A stretch of DNA of 6,768 nt from NCBI GenBank assembly GCA_027310845.1, contig DAIDAB010000109.1:1-6768 (forward strand), written 5' to 3'. The number at the start of each line of letters is the position of its first letter. The first letter of the stretch is position 1. The notes beneath the pieces were generated by a model. That model was not told where the DNA came from, did no database searches, and saw only the letters and a program-made list of their open reading frames with translations. The position numbers were made by a program, and so were the translations under genes. Positions 1-6,291 of the stretch are shown here, piece after piece. This DNA comes from a bacterium. Its GTDB lineage: Archaea; Thermoproteota; Nitrososphaeria; Nitrososphaerales; CADDZS01.

Positions 1-477
1 GTACCAAGGCCCTTCCATACTCTGTCTCTTCTGGACAATGTCAAGATAGCGGTAATGTACGGGTCGAGAGATCAAAAGAAAACTAAAGCAGGTAGCAACA
101 GCGCGGCTGACACAGCTCGAAAGCTTCTCAAGCGGCTTGGATTGGAACCGAAAGAAGGTGCTCTACCAAAGGAGCTAACTCAGATTGACATGAGAAAAAT
201 GGAGCTCGCAAGAGCTCTAGCCATAGGACCGAAGTTGCTCTTGCTTGATGAGGTCATGGCAGGGCTGACGAGCGACGAGGTCGACGAGTTGTTGACGATT
301 CTGCAATCAATTCATGAGGAAGGAATCACGATCGTGATGGTCGAACACATAATGAGGGCCATCATGAACTTTTGCGAAAGACTAGTTGTGCTTAGTGAAG
401 GAAGACAGATCGCGTGCGGGACTACAGACGAGATAGCAAACGATAGGGAGGTCATCAAGGTATATCTTGGCGAATGA
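1..477 (+). CDS. livG: Branched-chain amino acid-type ABC transporter ATPase, LivG-like (5' end missing)
   Basis: This is the C-terminal 158 residues of an ATP-binding subunit that would power import of branched-chain or other amino acids or related organic acids. The reading frame is open from base 1, so the gene begins left of the window; the first residues, VPRPFHTLSLLDNV, match the segment just after the Q-loop in LivG proteins (family IPRPF...L..ENV). The ATG at base 55 is internal. About 90-100 residues, including Walker A, are missing compared with the usual ~250. Visible motifs, numbered from base 1: signature region LTQIDMRK (59-66), Walker B KLLLLDE (78-84), D-loop region MAGLTSDE (86-93) and switch His116 in MVEH. 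The signature is not the classic LSGGQ, and Walker B is followed by VMAGL, not PMAGL; from memory a LivG subgroup looks like this. The C-terminal IANDREVIKVYLGE is a typical LivG ending. livF follows directly with an 11-base overlap. Confidence 0.9.
   Translation, partial: VPRPFHTLSLLDNVKIAVMYGSRDQKKTKAGSNSAADTARKLLKRLGLEPKEGALPKELTQIDMRKMELARALAIGPKLLLLDEVMAGLTSDEVDELLTILQSIHEEGITIVMVEHIMRAIMNFCERLVVLSEGRQIACGTTDEIANDREVIKVYLGE
447..452 (+). promoter_or_regulatory. Shine-Dalgarno-like GGAGGT before livF
   Basis: GGAGGT lies inside the end of livG, 14 bases before the TTG start of livF. The spacing is longer than the usual 5-10; a weaker AAGG at 457-460 sits closer (6 bases). Either could support reinitiation at the overlapping TTG. 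The match is seen directly; its use is inferred. Confidence 0.35.
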
Positions 478-1219
478 AGATGAAGATAACATCGTCCTTA
501 ATGTCAAGGAACTCTACGCAGGATACGGTAGGATCAAAATCCTTCACGGAATCAATTTGGAGCTTCGGAAGGGGACAATTACAGTACTTCTGGGCACAAA
601 TGGAAACGGCAAGTCAACACTGCTAAAATGTCTGGCCGGTATGCTTCGTCCCGACGCAGGGAATGTAATTCTCAAGCTCGGAGAAGGGGAAAAATCAATA
701 AGCTTGATCGGGAAGAAGCCATTCGAAGTTGTCGAGAAAGGAGTCTCTTTGGTGCCCGAGGGAAGGCGGTTATTCGGAAATTTATCGTGCGGGGAGAATC
801 TAGCAATGGGTGCATTCAGCGCCCCGGCTCGAAAGAACCTGAAGACAAACCTCAACCGCGTCTATGAGCTCTTCCCTATACTCAAGGAAAGGAAGAACCA
901 ACTTGCTTACACGATGAGCGGCGGAGAGCAACAAATGCTTGCTTTGGGAAGGGGATTGATGTCTAACCCAAGGATATTGCTCATAGACGAACCTTCAATA
1001 GGTCTTGCCCCAGTCATAGTGTCAAGAGTCATGGCGGCTGTGAAGGAGCTGCGAGACAAGTTTGGCCTCTCGATTCTAATGACCGAGCAGAACTTGCTCC
1101 AAGCATCGAAGATAGCCGACAAAGGTTACGTGATGATTCATGGGAAGATAGTTTCAGAAGCAGTATCTGGCAAGCTCATGGATGCAGACTTTGTAAGAAG
1201 CCAGTATTTGAGCAAATGA
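467..1219 (+). CDS. livF: Branched-chain amino acid-type ABC transporter ATPase, LivF-like
   Basis: This is the second cytoplasmic ATPase of the importer, expected to pair with the LivG subunit and drive two LivH/LivM-type permeases. It is complete at 250 residues, slightly longer than the usual ~235-240 because of a short insert around residues 70-80. Motifs in order: Walker A GTNGNGKST (43-51), the LivF Q-loop hallmark VPEGRRLF (96-103), signature MSGGEQQMLALGRGLM (150-165), Walker B ILLIDE (170-175), SIGLAP (177-182) and TEQN (206-209), where LivF proteins commonly have Gln where other ABC ATPases have the switch His. Walker A has Asn where GxNGAGKT is usual. The start is TTG, overlapping the livG stop by 11 bases; the ATG at 474 is out of frame and no in-frame ATG lies near the N-terminus, so TTG is the sensible choice. 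The overlap implies co-transcription and coupled translation with livG. Confidence 0.93.
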   Translation: MANEDEDNIVLNVKELYAGYGRIKILHGINLELRKGTITVLLGTNGNGKSTLLKCLAGMLRPDAGNVILKLGEGEKSISLIGKKPFEVVEKGVSLVPEGRRLFGNLSCGENLAMGAFSAPARKNLKTNLNRVYELFPILKERKNQLAYTMSGGEQQMLALGRGLMSNPRILLIDEPSIGLAPVIVSRVMAAVKELRDKFGLSILMTEQNLLQASKIADKGYVMIHGKIVSEAVSGKLMDADFVRSQYLSK

Positions 1220-1250
1220 AGAAACTAGGCAAGATGAACATGAATTCATC

Positions 1251-2468
1251 CTATCTATCAGCGAGCTGTCTTCTTTCAATTGGAATCACCAGCAATCCTG
1301 TTGCGAATGCCAAGACGCACATCACCCCTATGAGCGACCATGAAGCCACAAAGTGGCCAGTGATGTCGGTCAAGTAACCAAACATAAAGGGCACCACAAC
1401 AGCTCCCAAATTAGCAAGCATGTTTTCTATGCCGGTCACAAAGCCTACCACATCCTGCCCATAGAGTGTTGGGAGGATTCCGAACAGTGGCCCAAATGAC
1501 ATGAAGACAAAGATTCCAGATGCTCCGACTAGGGCCCACGCAAGTGTTCCCTCCCCAGTGGAGGCAGTAACCCAAAGAACAACAGCAAGGCCGAGAAATG
1601 AAAATGCCGAGACTGTGCTCGAAGAACCCGTCTTGTTCGCAAGCTGACCGCCCAAGATGCTCGATACCATTGCAAAGATGGAGAATATTGTTAGGGAAAC
1701 GCCTCCCAACACAATATCATAGCCCAATGCCGATGTAAAGAATGTTGGAAGCCAAATCGAAAGGGTGAGCCAGACACCAATTCTCATGAATTGTTGATAG
1801 CCAAGCAACCAAGTCTCCTTGCGTTTAAGAGTCCAAATAGGAACCAAGGAGAGAGTGCCTTTTGGGTGGGGAGCACTTAAAGTAGTCGAACTTCCGGAGC
1901 TATCGTGGACGAATTTTGCATTTGAGGCCCATATAACAAAGCCAGGAACCATTAAGGCCCCGATTCCGAGGCGCCAGCCCAAAAGCACTCCAAGCTCTGG
2001 CCCAAGCAATGACACGTAAAGGCTTCCAGCTGCAACACTTGTCCCAAGCACTGCTATGGCCGTATTAACTCGCTTCGGGTCAAGCCTTGTCAGGATTCTA
2101 AGGGATGGAACGAATATCATTGCTGCGAAGATCCCCGAAAAAGCTCTAAGCACAAGAGCCTCGGCAAGATTTTGAATCACCCCCAGTAGAATTGTTGAGA
2201 TCATCAGAAAGGGAGTACCAACCAAGATGAGAGCGCGCGCACGACCCGTGTCAGAGGCTCTTCCAGAGAATAACTGCATCATAGTGTAGGGTATGAAGAA
2301 TATGGTAGAAAAGAGTCCGAATTCTCCAAAGGAGAAATTGAGCTGCGTTTTCATCAGAGTGACAAAAGGAGAGTAAGATGCAATTGACGCGACCTGAATA
2401 AAAACCGCGAACCAGAGATTGGCTATGATTATGGTTTTTTCCCAGTTCAAATCCTTGAGAACCCGCAC
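1251..2468 (-). CDS. Major facilitator superfamily permease
   Basis: This is an integral membrane secondary transporter of 405 residues, the usual MFS length, with hydrophobic segments throughout and a polar central loop (about 183-215) separating two six-helix halves. MFS motif A is clear in the loop after helix 2 (GRASDTGRARAL, 69-80), and a weaker copy occurs in the second half (GGQLANKTGSSS, 273-284). A Gly/Pro-rich helix-5 segment (GSLYVSLLGPELGVLLGWR, 148-166) and the GFVTGIENMLANLGAVVVP region (342-360) resemble the anion/organic-acid and nitrate-type branches of MFS; the substrate cannot be read from sequence. The start is GTG at 2466-2468: an in-frame TAG lies seven codons upstream and the only other candidate in between is CTG. 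There is no Shine-Dalgarno. It is convergent with livF (31-base gap) and downstream of the DMT gene on the same strand, but a 192-base gap full of inverted repeats suggests separate control. Confidence 0.9.
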   Translation of the reverse strand: MRVLKDLNWEKTIIIANLWFAVFIQVASIASYSPFVTLMKTQLNFSFGEFGLFSTIFFIPYTMMQLFSGRASDTGRARALILVGTPFLMISTILLGVIQNLAEALVLRAFSGIFAAMIFVPSLRILTRLDPKRVNTAIAVLGTSVAAGSLYVSLLGPELGVLLGWRLGIGALMVPGFVIWASNAKFVHDSSGSSTTLSAPHPKGTLSLVPIWTLKRKETWLLGYQQFMRIGVWLTLSIWLPTFFTSALGYDIVLGGVSLTIFSIFAMVSSILGGQLANKTGSSSTVSAFSFLGLAVVLWVTASTGEGTLAWALVGASGIFVFMSFGPLFGILPTLYGQDVVGFVTGIENMLANLGAVVVPFMFGYLTDITGHFVASWSLIGVMCVLAFATGLLVIPIERRQLADR

Positions 2469-2475
2469 TGCCAGG

Positions 2476-2504
2476 TTTGAAACACTCTACATTTTTGTTT
2501 CAAA
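2476..2504. promoter_or_regulatory. Operator-like inverted repeat before the MFS gene
   Basis: A perfect 9-base inverted repeat, TTTGAAACA (2476-2484) and TGTTTCAAA (2496-2504), is separated by 11 bases and ends 7 bases before the MFS GTG start. Half-site centres are 20 bases apart, near two helical turns, as expected for a dimeric helix-turn-helix regulator. It could instead form a hairpin in the MFS leader. The repeat is seen directly; the regulatory role is inferred. Confidence 0.4.
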
Positions 2505-2560
2505 GTCTTTTGCAGTATTTGTGTGACTGAATAGTCAACACTGGCGCTAAATCTCGCACA

Positions 2561-2570
2561 TCTATATCTA
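2561..2570 (-). promoter_or_regulatory. Possible TATA box for the MFS gene
   Basis: On the minus strand this reads TAGATATAGA. A start of transcription about 26 bases downstream would fall near 2538 and leave a leader of roughly 70 bases containing the 2476-2504 inverted repeat. It is the most TATA-like run in the gap, but the leader would be long for an archaeon, so this is a weak call. Confidence 0.2.
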
Positions 2571-2614
2571 TCGGAGGCTTTTTTCAAACAGGAGGGGATT
2601 AGATACTGCAGGTT

Positions 2615-2630
2615 ATCATTTCAAAATGAT
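2615..2630. repeat. Short inverted repeat between the DMT and MFS genes
   Basis: ATCATTT and AAATGAT flank a two-base centre (CA), giving a 16-base near-palindrome 31 bases past the stop of the DMT gene. Its core contains TTTCAAA, the same heptamer as in the 2476-2504 repeat and at 2582-2588. It could be an operator half of the MFS control region or a weak 3' hairpin of the DMT transcript. There is no U-run after it on the minus strand, which argues against a terminator. Confidence 0.35.
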
Positions 2631-2661
2631 GAGGAGAAACTTGATCAGTTAGAATTCCCCC

Positions 2662-3531
2662 CTAAAAGATAATCCCTGCGAAAAAAAGTACAGCGAGGAT
2701 CGACGCAACTAAACCGATAGATTTTGCTAAATCAAGCTTTTCTCTGAGCAAGATTATTCCAAGGATTCCTGTGAAGACAAAGCTAAGCTGAGAAATAGGG
2801 TAGCTGATGATCGAAGGGCCTAGGGCTAGCGATTTTACAAGAAGAACGAAAGACACCGAAAGGAGTACTCCACAGATGGGGGCGTGATGCACTTCGGCCT
2901 TTCCAGACTTGAACAGCTCTCCTTTAATCTTGGCTGTAACCACGGCGTATGTTATGAAGAAAAAACCCTGAAAAGAGATTAGACTCAGAGGATCCACTCC
3001 CAGAGTGACTGCCAGCTTGTAGATGTATCCTGATACACCGTACAACGATGTGGCAAGCATGACTACCAAGAGAAATCGACGAGGAGTCCAAGTGCTTGCC
3101 GTTTGTTGCGATCTTGTTGCCCGTGAGAAGGCAAACACAGCGATAACTGAGAGAGCTATTGCAACACCCTTCCCCGGTGTAAGAATCTCGCCCAGTGTTG
3201 CAACGGCAAGGACTGAAGCGATAATGAAATTGAGTCGAAAGATTGGAGCATTAACACTGACGTCTCCAGATGAGAGACTGAGCATGAAAATCGCAAAGGC
3301 GGAATAGAGTAAGGAAGCTTCGATAATTCCAAAAAGTATCGTGTAAGAGCTTGTCTCGAATGTGCCCGCTATGATTATCATTGTAATGTTCGTCATATTG
3401 AAGAGGATTGCCTGGATCACCAAGAATGAGTAGGGAGTTGCTCCCCGAGATCGTGCTCTCTTGTAGAGAAAGTCAGAAGCGCCTATTCCAATCATGCTGC
3501 CTACTGCAAAAATGATTTGGAACTGCGACAA
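2662..3531 (-). CDS. EamA/DMT-family permease (drug/metabolite transporter superfamily)
   Basis: This is a 289-residue inner-membrane protein with about ten hydrophobic segments arranged as two EamA repeats (roughly 5-137 and 152-289), the standard size and plan of the family. The repeat ends carry the family pattern: APIFRLNFIIASVLAVATLGE (95-115) in the first half and YPISQLSFVFTGILGIILLRE (244-264) in the second, each followed by a further helix. Such proteins export or import amino acids, nucleosides and other small metabolites; the substrate is not predictable here. The start chosen is TTG at 3529-3531, because a TGA lies three codons upstream; an in-frame ATG at codon 13 (3493-3495) would cut into the first helix and is less likely. 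No Shine-Dalgarno is seen. It is divergent from the M24 gene across a shared promoter region, so the two may be co-regulated. Confidence 0.88.
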   Translation of the reverse strand: MSQFQIIFAVGSMIGIGASDFLYKRARSRGATPYSFLVIQAILFNMTNITMIIIAGTFETSSYTILFGIIEASLLYSAFAIFMLSLSSGDVSVNAPIFRLNFIIASVLAVATLGEILTPGKGVAIALSVIAVFAFSRATRSQQTASTWTPRRFLLVVMLATSLYGVSGYIYKLAVTLGVDPLSLISFQGFFFITYAVVTAKIKGELFKSGKAEVHHAPICGVLLSVSFVLLVKSLALGPSIISYPISQLSFVFTGILGIILLREKLDLAKSIGLVASILAVLFFAGIIF

Positions 3532-3561
3532 GAATAATCAAAACTTATCCCGAGACGGGGG

Positions 3562-3569
3562 TTGTAAAC
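3562..3569 (-). promoter_or_regulatory. Possible TATA box for the DMT gene
   Basis: The minus strand reads GTTTACAA here. Transcription starting about 26 bases downstream, near 3540, would give a leader of about 9 bases before the TTG start. This fits the short-leader habit of many archaea, but the box is imperfect. Confidence 0.25.
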
Positions 3570-3786
3570 GTCGGATGGCGCAACAGACTGGCACATCAAA
3601 GACTCGATATACACGCATTCCTTCTTCCCTCTTCTCAGTTAAAGGAGCCCTTTGGTAAGAAATTATTAACTGTAGTGAACAATTGGCCAGCTTTTTCTTC
3701 GCGGTGTGTGAGATACCAGTTTTGAACACAAGGTAAGCTGGCAAAGGAAGAAGATAGGTATTTTGAATCTCACATCCCTTCCAAAG

Positions 3787-3794
3787 ATTATTAA
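3787..3794 (+). promoter_or_regulatory. TATA-like box for the M24 gene
   Basis: ATTATTAA is centred about 26 bases before the ATG at 3817, the placement expected for an archaeal TATA box driving a leaderless transcript that begins at or next to that ATG. This is the main reason for preferring the 3817 start. The spacing is measured from the sequence; promoter activity is inferred. Confidence 0.4.
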
Positions 3795-3816
3795 TTGGCT
3801 TACAAATGAGAGAAAA

Positions 3817-5061
3817 ATGCCGGGAATTAGCTTCGAAATGACAATATCATATGCAAGAAGATCCAATGGTGTGGAGGGTGCTGATTGGGAAGAGAGAGTT
3901 GACTTTGGGCGTCTGAGAAAAGAGAGATTGGCATGCCTTCAACGAAAAATCAAAGAGCATGGCCTGGGCTCAATGCTACTGTACGAACCGGGTAATATTC
4001 GATACGCCACTGGAACGAGGTTTCTTCGCTTCTTTACGGCTACAAAATGGTACAGATACGCCCTAATACCAAAAGAGGGTACTCCTGTGCTGTTTGAACT
4101 GGCGGGAACAGAATCTAAGCTTCGCGAGCTATACACACCATGGGTCAAAATACGTCCCTCGATAATCTGGGATTATGCAGAGTCGGCCCAAGATTCAATC
4201 ATCAGAAGATGGTCAGCTGACATAGCAAGCGTCCTAAAGGAGCTTGGCGTTGAAGATGAGAAGGTTGGGCTTGATAGGATCGACTTTGCTGCCTATGATG
4301 GTCTTAAGAATGCACGCATCAACGTAACAGATGGAAGGCCTGCACTCTATGACGCTAAGAAAATAAAGACCGACGACGAAAAGGAGCTCATAAAGACTAA
4401 CGCTGCTATCTTGGACTCGGCGTATCTGAAGGTCAAGGAGATGCTTCGGATTCCAGGCGTAAGGGAGTGCGACATTGTATCAGAAGCATCCAAACTTATG
4501 TTTCAGCGAGGAGTCGAAGACATCGAGGTTATGGCGTGCGCATCTGGAAGCCATACCAATCCCTATCTTAGAGAGTTCACCGATAAAATCGTCAGGAACG
4601 GAGACCTGGTCATAGTTGATTTTAATGTTGCAGGCCAAGGAGGCTACTACACTGATTGGGGAAGATGCTTCGTATGCGGAGACAGAGTCTCAGATAGGCA
4701 ACGCAAGCTCTTTCAGCATGGCTACGAAATTCTTCATGGGGGATTAGAGTTCATTAGAGCAGGAGTAACGACGAAGGAAGTGATAGAAAAACTTCCTGAA
4801 CACCCCGATGAGAAGCATTCCACGCTGACTCTCTCGCAGTTCGGACATGGTGTAGGAATCAGTTTCTACGAACCACCTCTGATTTCAAGGGGAAACTCCC
4901 TAGAATTCCCCGAGAAGCTCGAGAAAGGCATGAGTCTGTCACTGGAGACCTATGTTACTGACGAGCTTGAAGGTGCGAGAATAGAGGAGCAATTCTTTGT
5001 AACTGATAACGGTATCGAGGTCCTATCCCTTGTACCTAACGATGAAAGACTTCTAGGATAG
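3817..5061 (+). CDS. M24-family metallohydrolase (Xaa-Pro peptidase/creatinase fold)
   Basis: This is a cytoplasmic pita-bread-fold enzyme of 414 residues from ATG 3817, with a creatinase-type N-terminal domain (about 1-185) and an M24 catalytic domain (about 190-405). M24 proteins of this kind cleave Xaa-Pro peptide bonds or related C-N bonds. The five dinuclear-metal ligands are all visible: Asp268 (VIVDFN), Asp280 (YTDWGR), His344 (FGHGVG), Glu377 (SLETY) and Glu390 (ARIEEQ). His246 (ASGSHTNPY) may match the first active-site His. At the usual second His (HGxG...HE.P) it has Tyr351 (ISFYEPP), so a standard prolidase assignment is unsafe. Start: TTG 3763 gives 432 residues and ATG 3838 gives 407; the family-like sequence begins only at WEERVDFGRLRKERL (24-38), so all three are possible, and 3817 fits the TATA spacing. 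The dehydrogenase gene follows on the same strand after 170 bases. Confidence 0.88.
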   Translation: MPGISFEMTISYARRSNGVEGADWEERVDFGRLRKERLACLQRKIKEHGLGSMLLYEPGNIRYATGTRFLRFFTATKWYRYALIPKEGTPVLFELAGTESKLRELYTPWVKIRPSIIWDYAESAQDSIIRRWSADIASVLKELGVEDEKVGLDRIDFAAYDGLKNARINVTDGRPALYDAKKIKTDDEKELIKTNAAILDSAYLKVKEMLRIPGVRECDIVSEASKLMFQRGVEDIEVMACASGSHTNPYLREFTDKIVRNGDLVIVDFNVAGQGGYYTDWGRCFVCGDRVSDRQRKLFQHGYEILHGGLEFIRAGVTTKEVIEKLPEHPDEKHSTLTLSQFGHGVGISFYEPPLISRGNSLEFPEKLEKGMSLSLETYVTDELEGARIEEQFFVTDNGIEVLSLVPNDERLLG

Positions 5062-5179
5062 AATCGTTCTCTTTCGATTGCTACTCGACGGATCATTCCT
5101 TTTCTGACAAACAGGCACGTTTCTCACAGCAGCTTGAGGGGCCTATCAATCCAGTAGCAAAATGAATCAATCACGAATC

Positions 5180-5187
5180 TAATATTA
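5180..5187 (+). promoter_or_regulatory. TATA-like box for the 2-hydroxyacid dehydrogenase gene
   Basis: TAATATTA forms the centre of a perfect 10-base palindrome, CTAATATTAG (5179-5188). Transcription about 26 bases downstream would begin near 5210, just ahead of the Shine-Dalgarno, leaving a leader of about 20 bases before GTG 5232. The arrangement is coherent, so the gene probably has its own promoter and does not depend only on readthrough from the M24 gene. Confidence 0.4.
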
Positions 5188-5214
5188 GCAAGCTGTTATT
5201 TGGTTCTCTCTGCA

Positions 5215-5220
5215 AAGGTG
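5215..5220 (+). promoter_or_regulatory. Shine-Dalgarno AAGGTG deciding the GTG start
   Basis: AAGGTG complements the 3' end of 16S rRNA and lies 11 bases before GTG 5232. It supports the GTG as the true start; the frame upstream of it has no ATG and is closed by a TGA at 5163-5165. Confidence 0.5.
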
Positions 5221-5231
5221 TAAGCCTCTTC

Positions 5232-6239
5232 GTGTTCAAAATATTATTGGCAGATAGGGAAACTGAGAAGATGAGGATACCAGATCTCTTGGAAGGTTTC
5301 GCTGACATAATCTTTCCAGTCGGTAACACGATAAGTAAGAGCGAAATGCTTCGACATGCAGGAGAAGTCGATGCCATCATAAGTGTCTTTGGAAAAGTAA
5401 CAGAGGAAACAATTTCCCTAGCAACCAAGCTCAAGATAATAGCAGTAGCTGCAGCAGGTTACGATAATGTTGATGTGAAAACGGCTACCGCAGAGGGAAT
5501 CTTTGTAACGAGGGCGGCGACTGCGAGCGTCGAGGGGGTTGCGGAACATGCACTAGGCCTGATGATCTGTCTTTCAAAGAAGATCTATGTTGGCGCAAAA
5601 GAGTCAAGTGCAGGAAATTGGGGAATCAGAGATACAAAGGAGGCATTTGGGGGGGAGATTAATGGAAAGACAGCTGGAGTAATTGGTCTGGGTAAGGTAG
5701 GACGCTCTCTTTCAAGAAAGCTTGTCTGCTTAGGTATGAAAGTGCTCGCTTCGGATCCATATGTGGATAGCTCCGTTGCCAGAGATGCAGGGGCTGAGCT
5801 AACGAGTTTGAATCAGCTCGTTTCTAGTGCTGACTTTATTTGCATAACTAGCTCCCTAACGTCCGAAACAAAGCACGCAATTGGGGCACATGAGCTGATG
5901 AAAGTGAAATCAAGTTCCTTTTTGATCAATGTTGCAAGAGGTGGAATCGTTGACGAGACGGCACTTTTTGATGCTCTTTCCGCTGGACGAATTGCAGGAG
6001 CCGCTCTGGATGTGCTTGAGTCAGAGCCTCCGACGACCCAAAACCCTCTCTTCCGCTTGAAGAATTGCATCATAACGCCGCACATAGCGGGACTTACGGT
6101 AGAACGGTACGAGTCATGCGGCAAAGTAGCGACTGATGAGGTGAAACGTACACTAAACGGAGGCTCTCCATCGTCTGACAATCTTGTAAATCCGGAAGTA
6201 TTGAAGTTAGGCGTGCGTAGCACCGCAAGCCACTCGTGA
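5232..6239 (+). CDS. D-isomer-specific 2-hydroxyacid dehydrogenase (phosphoglycerate dehydrogenase/hydroxypyruvate reductase-like)
   Basis: This is a cytoplasmic NAD-dependent oxidoreductase interconverting a 2-oxo acid and a D-2-hydroxy acid. Its 335 residues fit the single-unit family (about 310-340) and leave no room for the C-terminal ACT domain of long SerA proteins. The substrate-binding domain covers about 1-100 and the C-terminal tail, with the nucleotide-binding domain at about 101-290. Visible elements: VIGLGKVG (150-157) as the GxGxxG loop, Asp175 (SDPYVD) as the acidic residue that favours NAD over NADP, and the catalytic trio Arg236 (NVARGGIVDE), Glu265 (DVLESEPP) and His284 (TPHIAGLT). 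AAAGYDNVDV (73-82) is the usual substrate-loop region. GTG is the start, backed by a Shine-Dalgarno and a TATA-like box. The substrate could be phosphoglycerate, glyoxylate/hydroxypyruvate or a branched 2-oxo acid; neighbouring amino-acid-type importer genes make the last attractive but unproven. Confidence 0.93.
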   Translation: MFKILLADRETEKMRIPDLLEGFADIIFPVGNTISKSEMLRHAGEVDAIISVFGKVTEETISLATKLKIIAVAAAGYDNVDVKTATAEGIFVTRAATASVEGVAEHALGLMICLSKKIYVGAKESSAGNWGIRDTKEAFGGEINGKTAGVIGLGKVGRSLSRKLVCLGMKVLASDPYVDSSVARDAGAELTSLNQLVSSADFICITSSLTSETKHAIGAHELMKVKSSSFLINVARGGIVDETALFDALSAGRIAGAALDVLESEPPTTQNPLFRLKNCIITPHIAGLTVERYESCGKVATDEVKRTLNGGSPSSDNLVNPEVLKLGVRSTASHS

Positions 6240-6291
6240 TGGAAGGGGTCCTATGCGCAAACCATTCATTGAAGTGAATTGGGCATGAAAG

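Larger units (their letters stand above)
3532..3816. other. Divergent intergenic region between the DMT and M24 genes
   Basis: This 285-base gap separates two divergently transcribed genes and should hold both promoters. It contains the DMT TATA candidate (3562-3569), an uninterrupted 19-base pyrimidine tract on the plus strand (3618-3636), two copies of ATTATTAA (3662-3669 and 3787-3794), and an 8-base inverted repeat GCCAGCTT/AAGCTGGC (3686-3693 and 3735-3742) that may be chance. Several short open frames occur, but none looks like a gene. A TTG at 3763 extends the M24 frame into this region. Confidence 0.5.

Noticed and set aside
55..57. ATG at 55 as the start of a short 140-residue ATPase-like gene
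   Set aside because: The frame is open to base 1 and the upstream residues match conserved LivG sequence, so the gene is truncated by the window edge and not by a late start.
544..855. Minus-strand 103-codon frame inside livF, and similar long antisense frames at 5813-6223 and 5171-5434
   Set aside because: They lie opposite strongly recognisable genes with intact motifs; the antisense translations look like shadow composition (Ser/Arg/Pro-rich) without domains.
1233..1250. Inverted repeat GATGAA/TTCATC with the palindrome ATGAATTCAT between convergent livF and MFS genes
   Set aside because: The stem is only six bases, AT-rich and without a U-run on either strand, so I cannot support it as a bidirectional terminator.
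3575..3658. A 27-codon plus-strand ATG frame in the divergent region
   Set aside because: It is short, has no Shine-Dalgarno or well-placed TATA box, and its composition is not protein-like.
3686..3742. Eight-base inverted repeat GCCAGCTT/AAGCTGGC with a 41-base spacer
   Set aside because: A match of this length is roughly expected by chance in a gap of this size, and the spacer is too long for a typical operator.
3538..3866. Two overlapping minus-strand open frames (68 and 66 codons) in the DMT-M24 gap
   Set aside because: They overlap each other in different frames, one runs into the M24 coding region, the translations resemble no family I know, and no Shine-Dalgarno or promoter supports them.
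5062..5079. Five-base stem AATCG/CGATT right after the M24 stop, with a T-rich stretch near 5096-5105
   Set aside because: The stem is too short and the T-run is too far away and interrupted for a terminator call.
6262..6282. Bulged hairpin between the convergent dehydrogenase and LLM genes
   Set aside because: The pairing needs a bulge and there is no following T-run; chance is a fair explanation.
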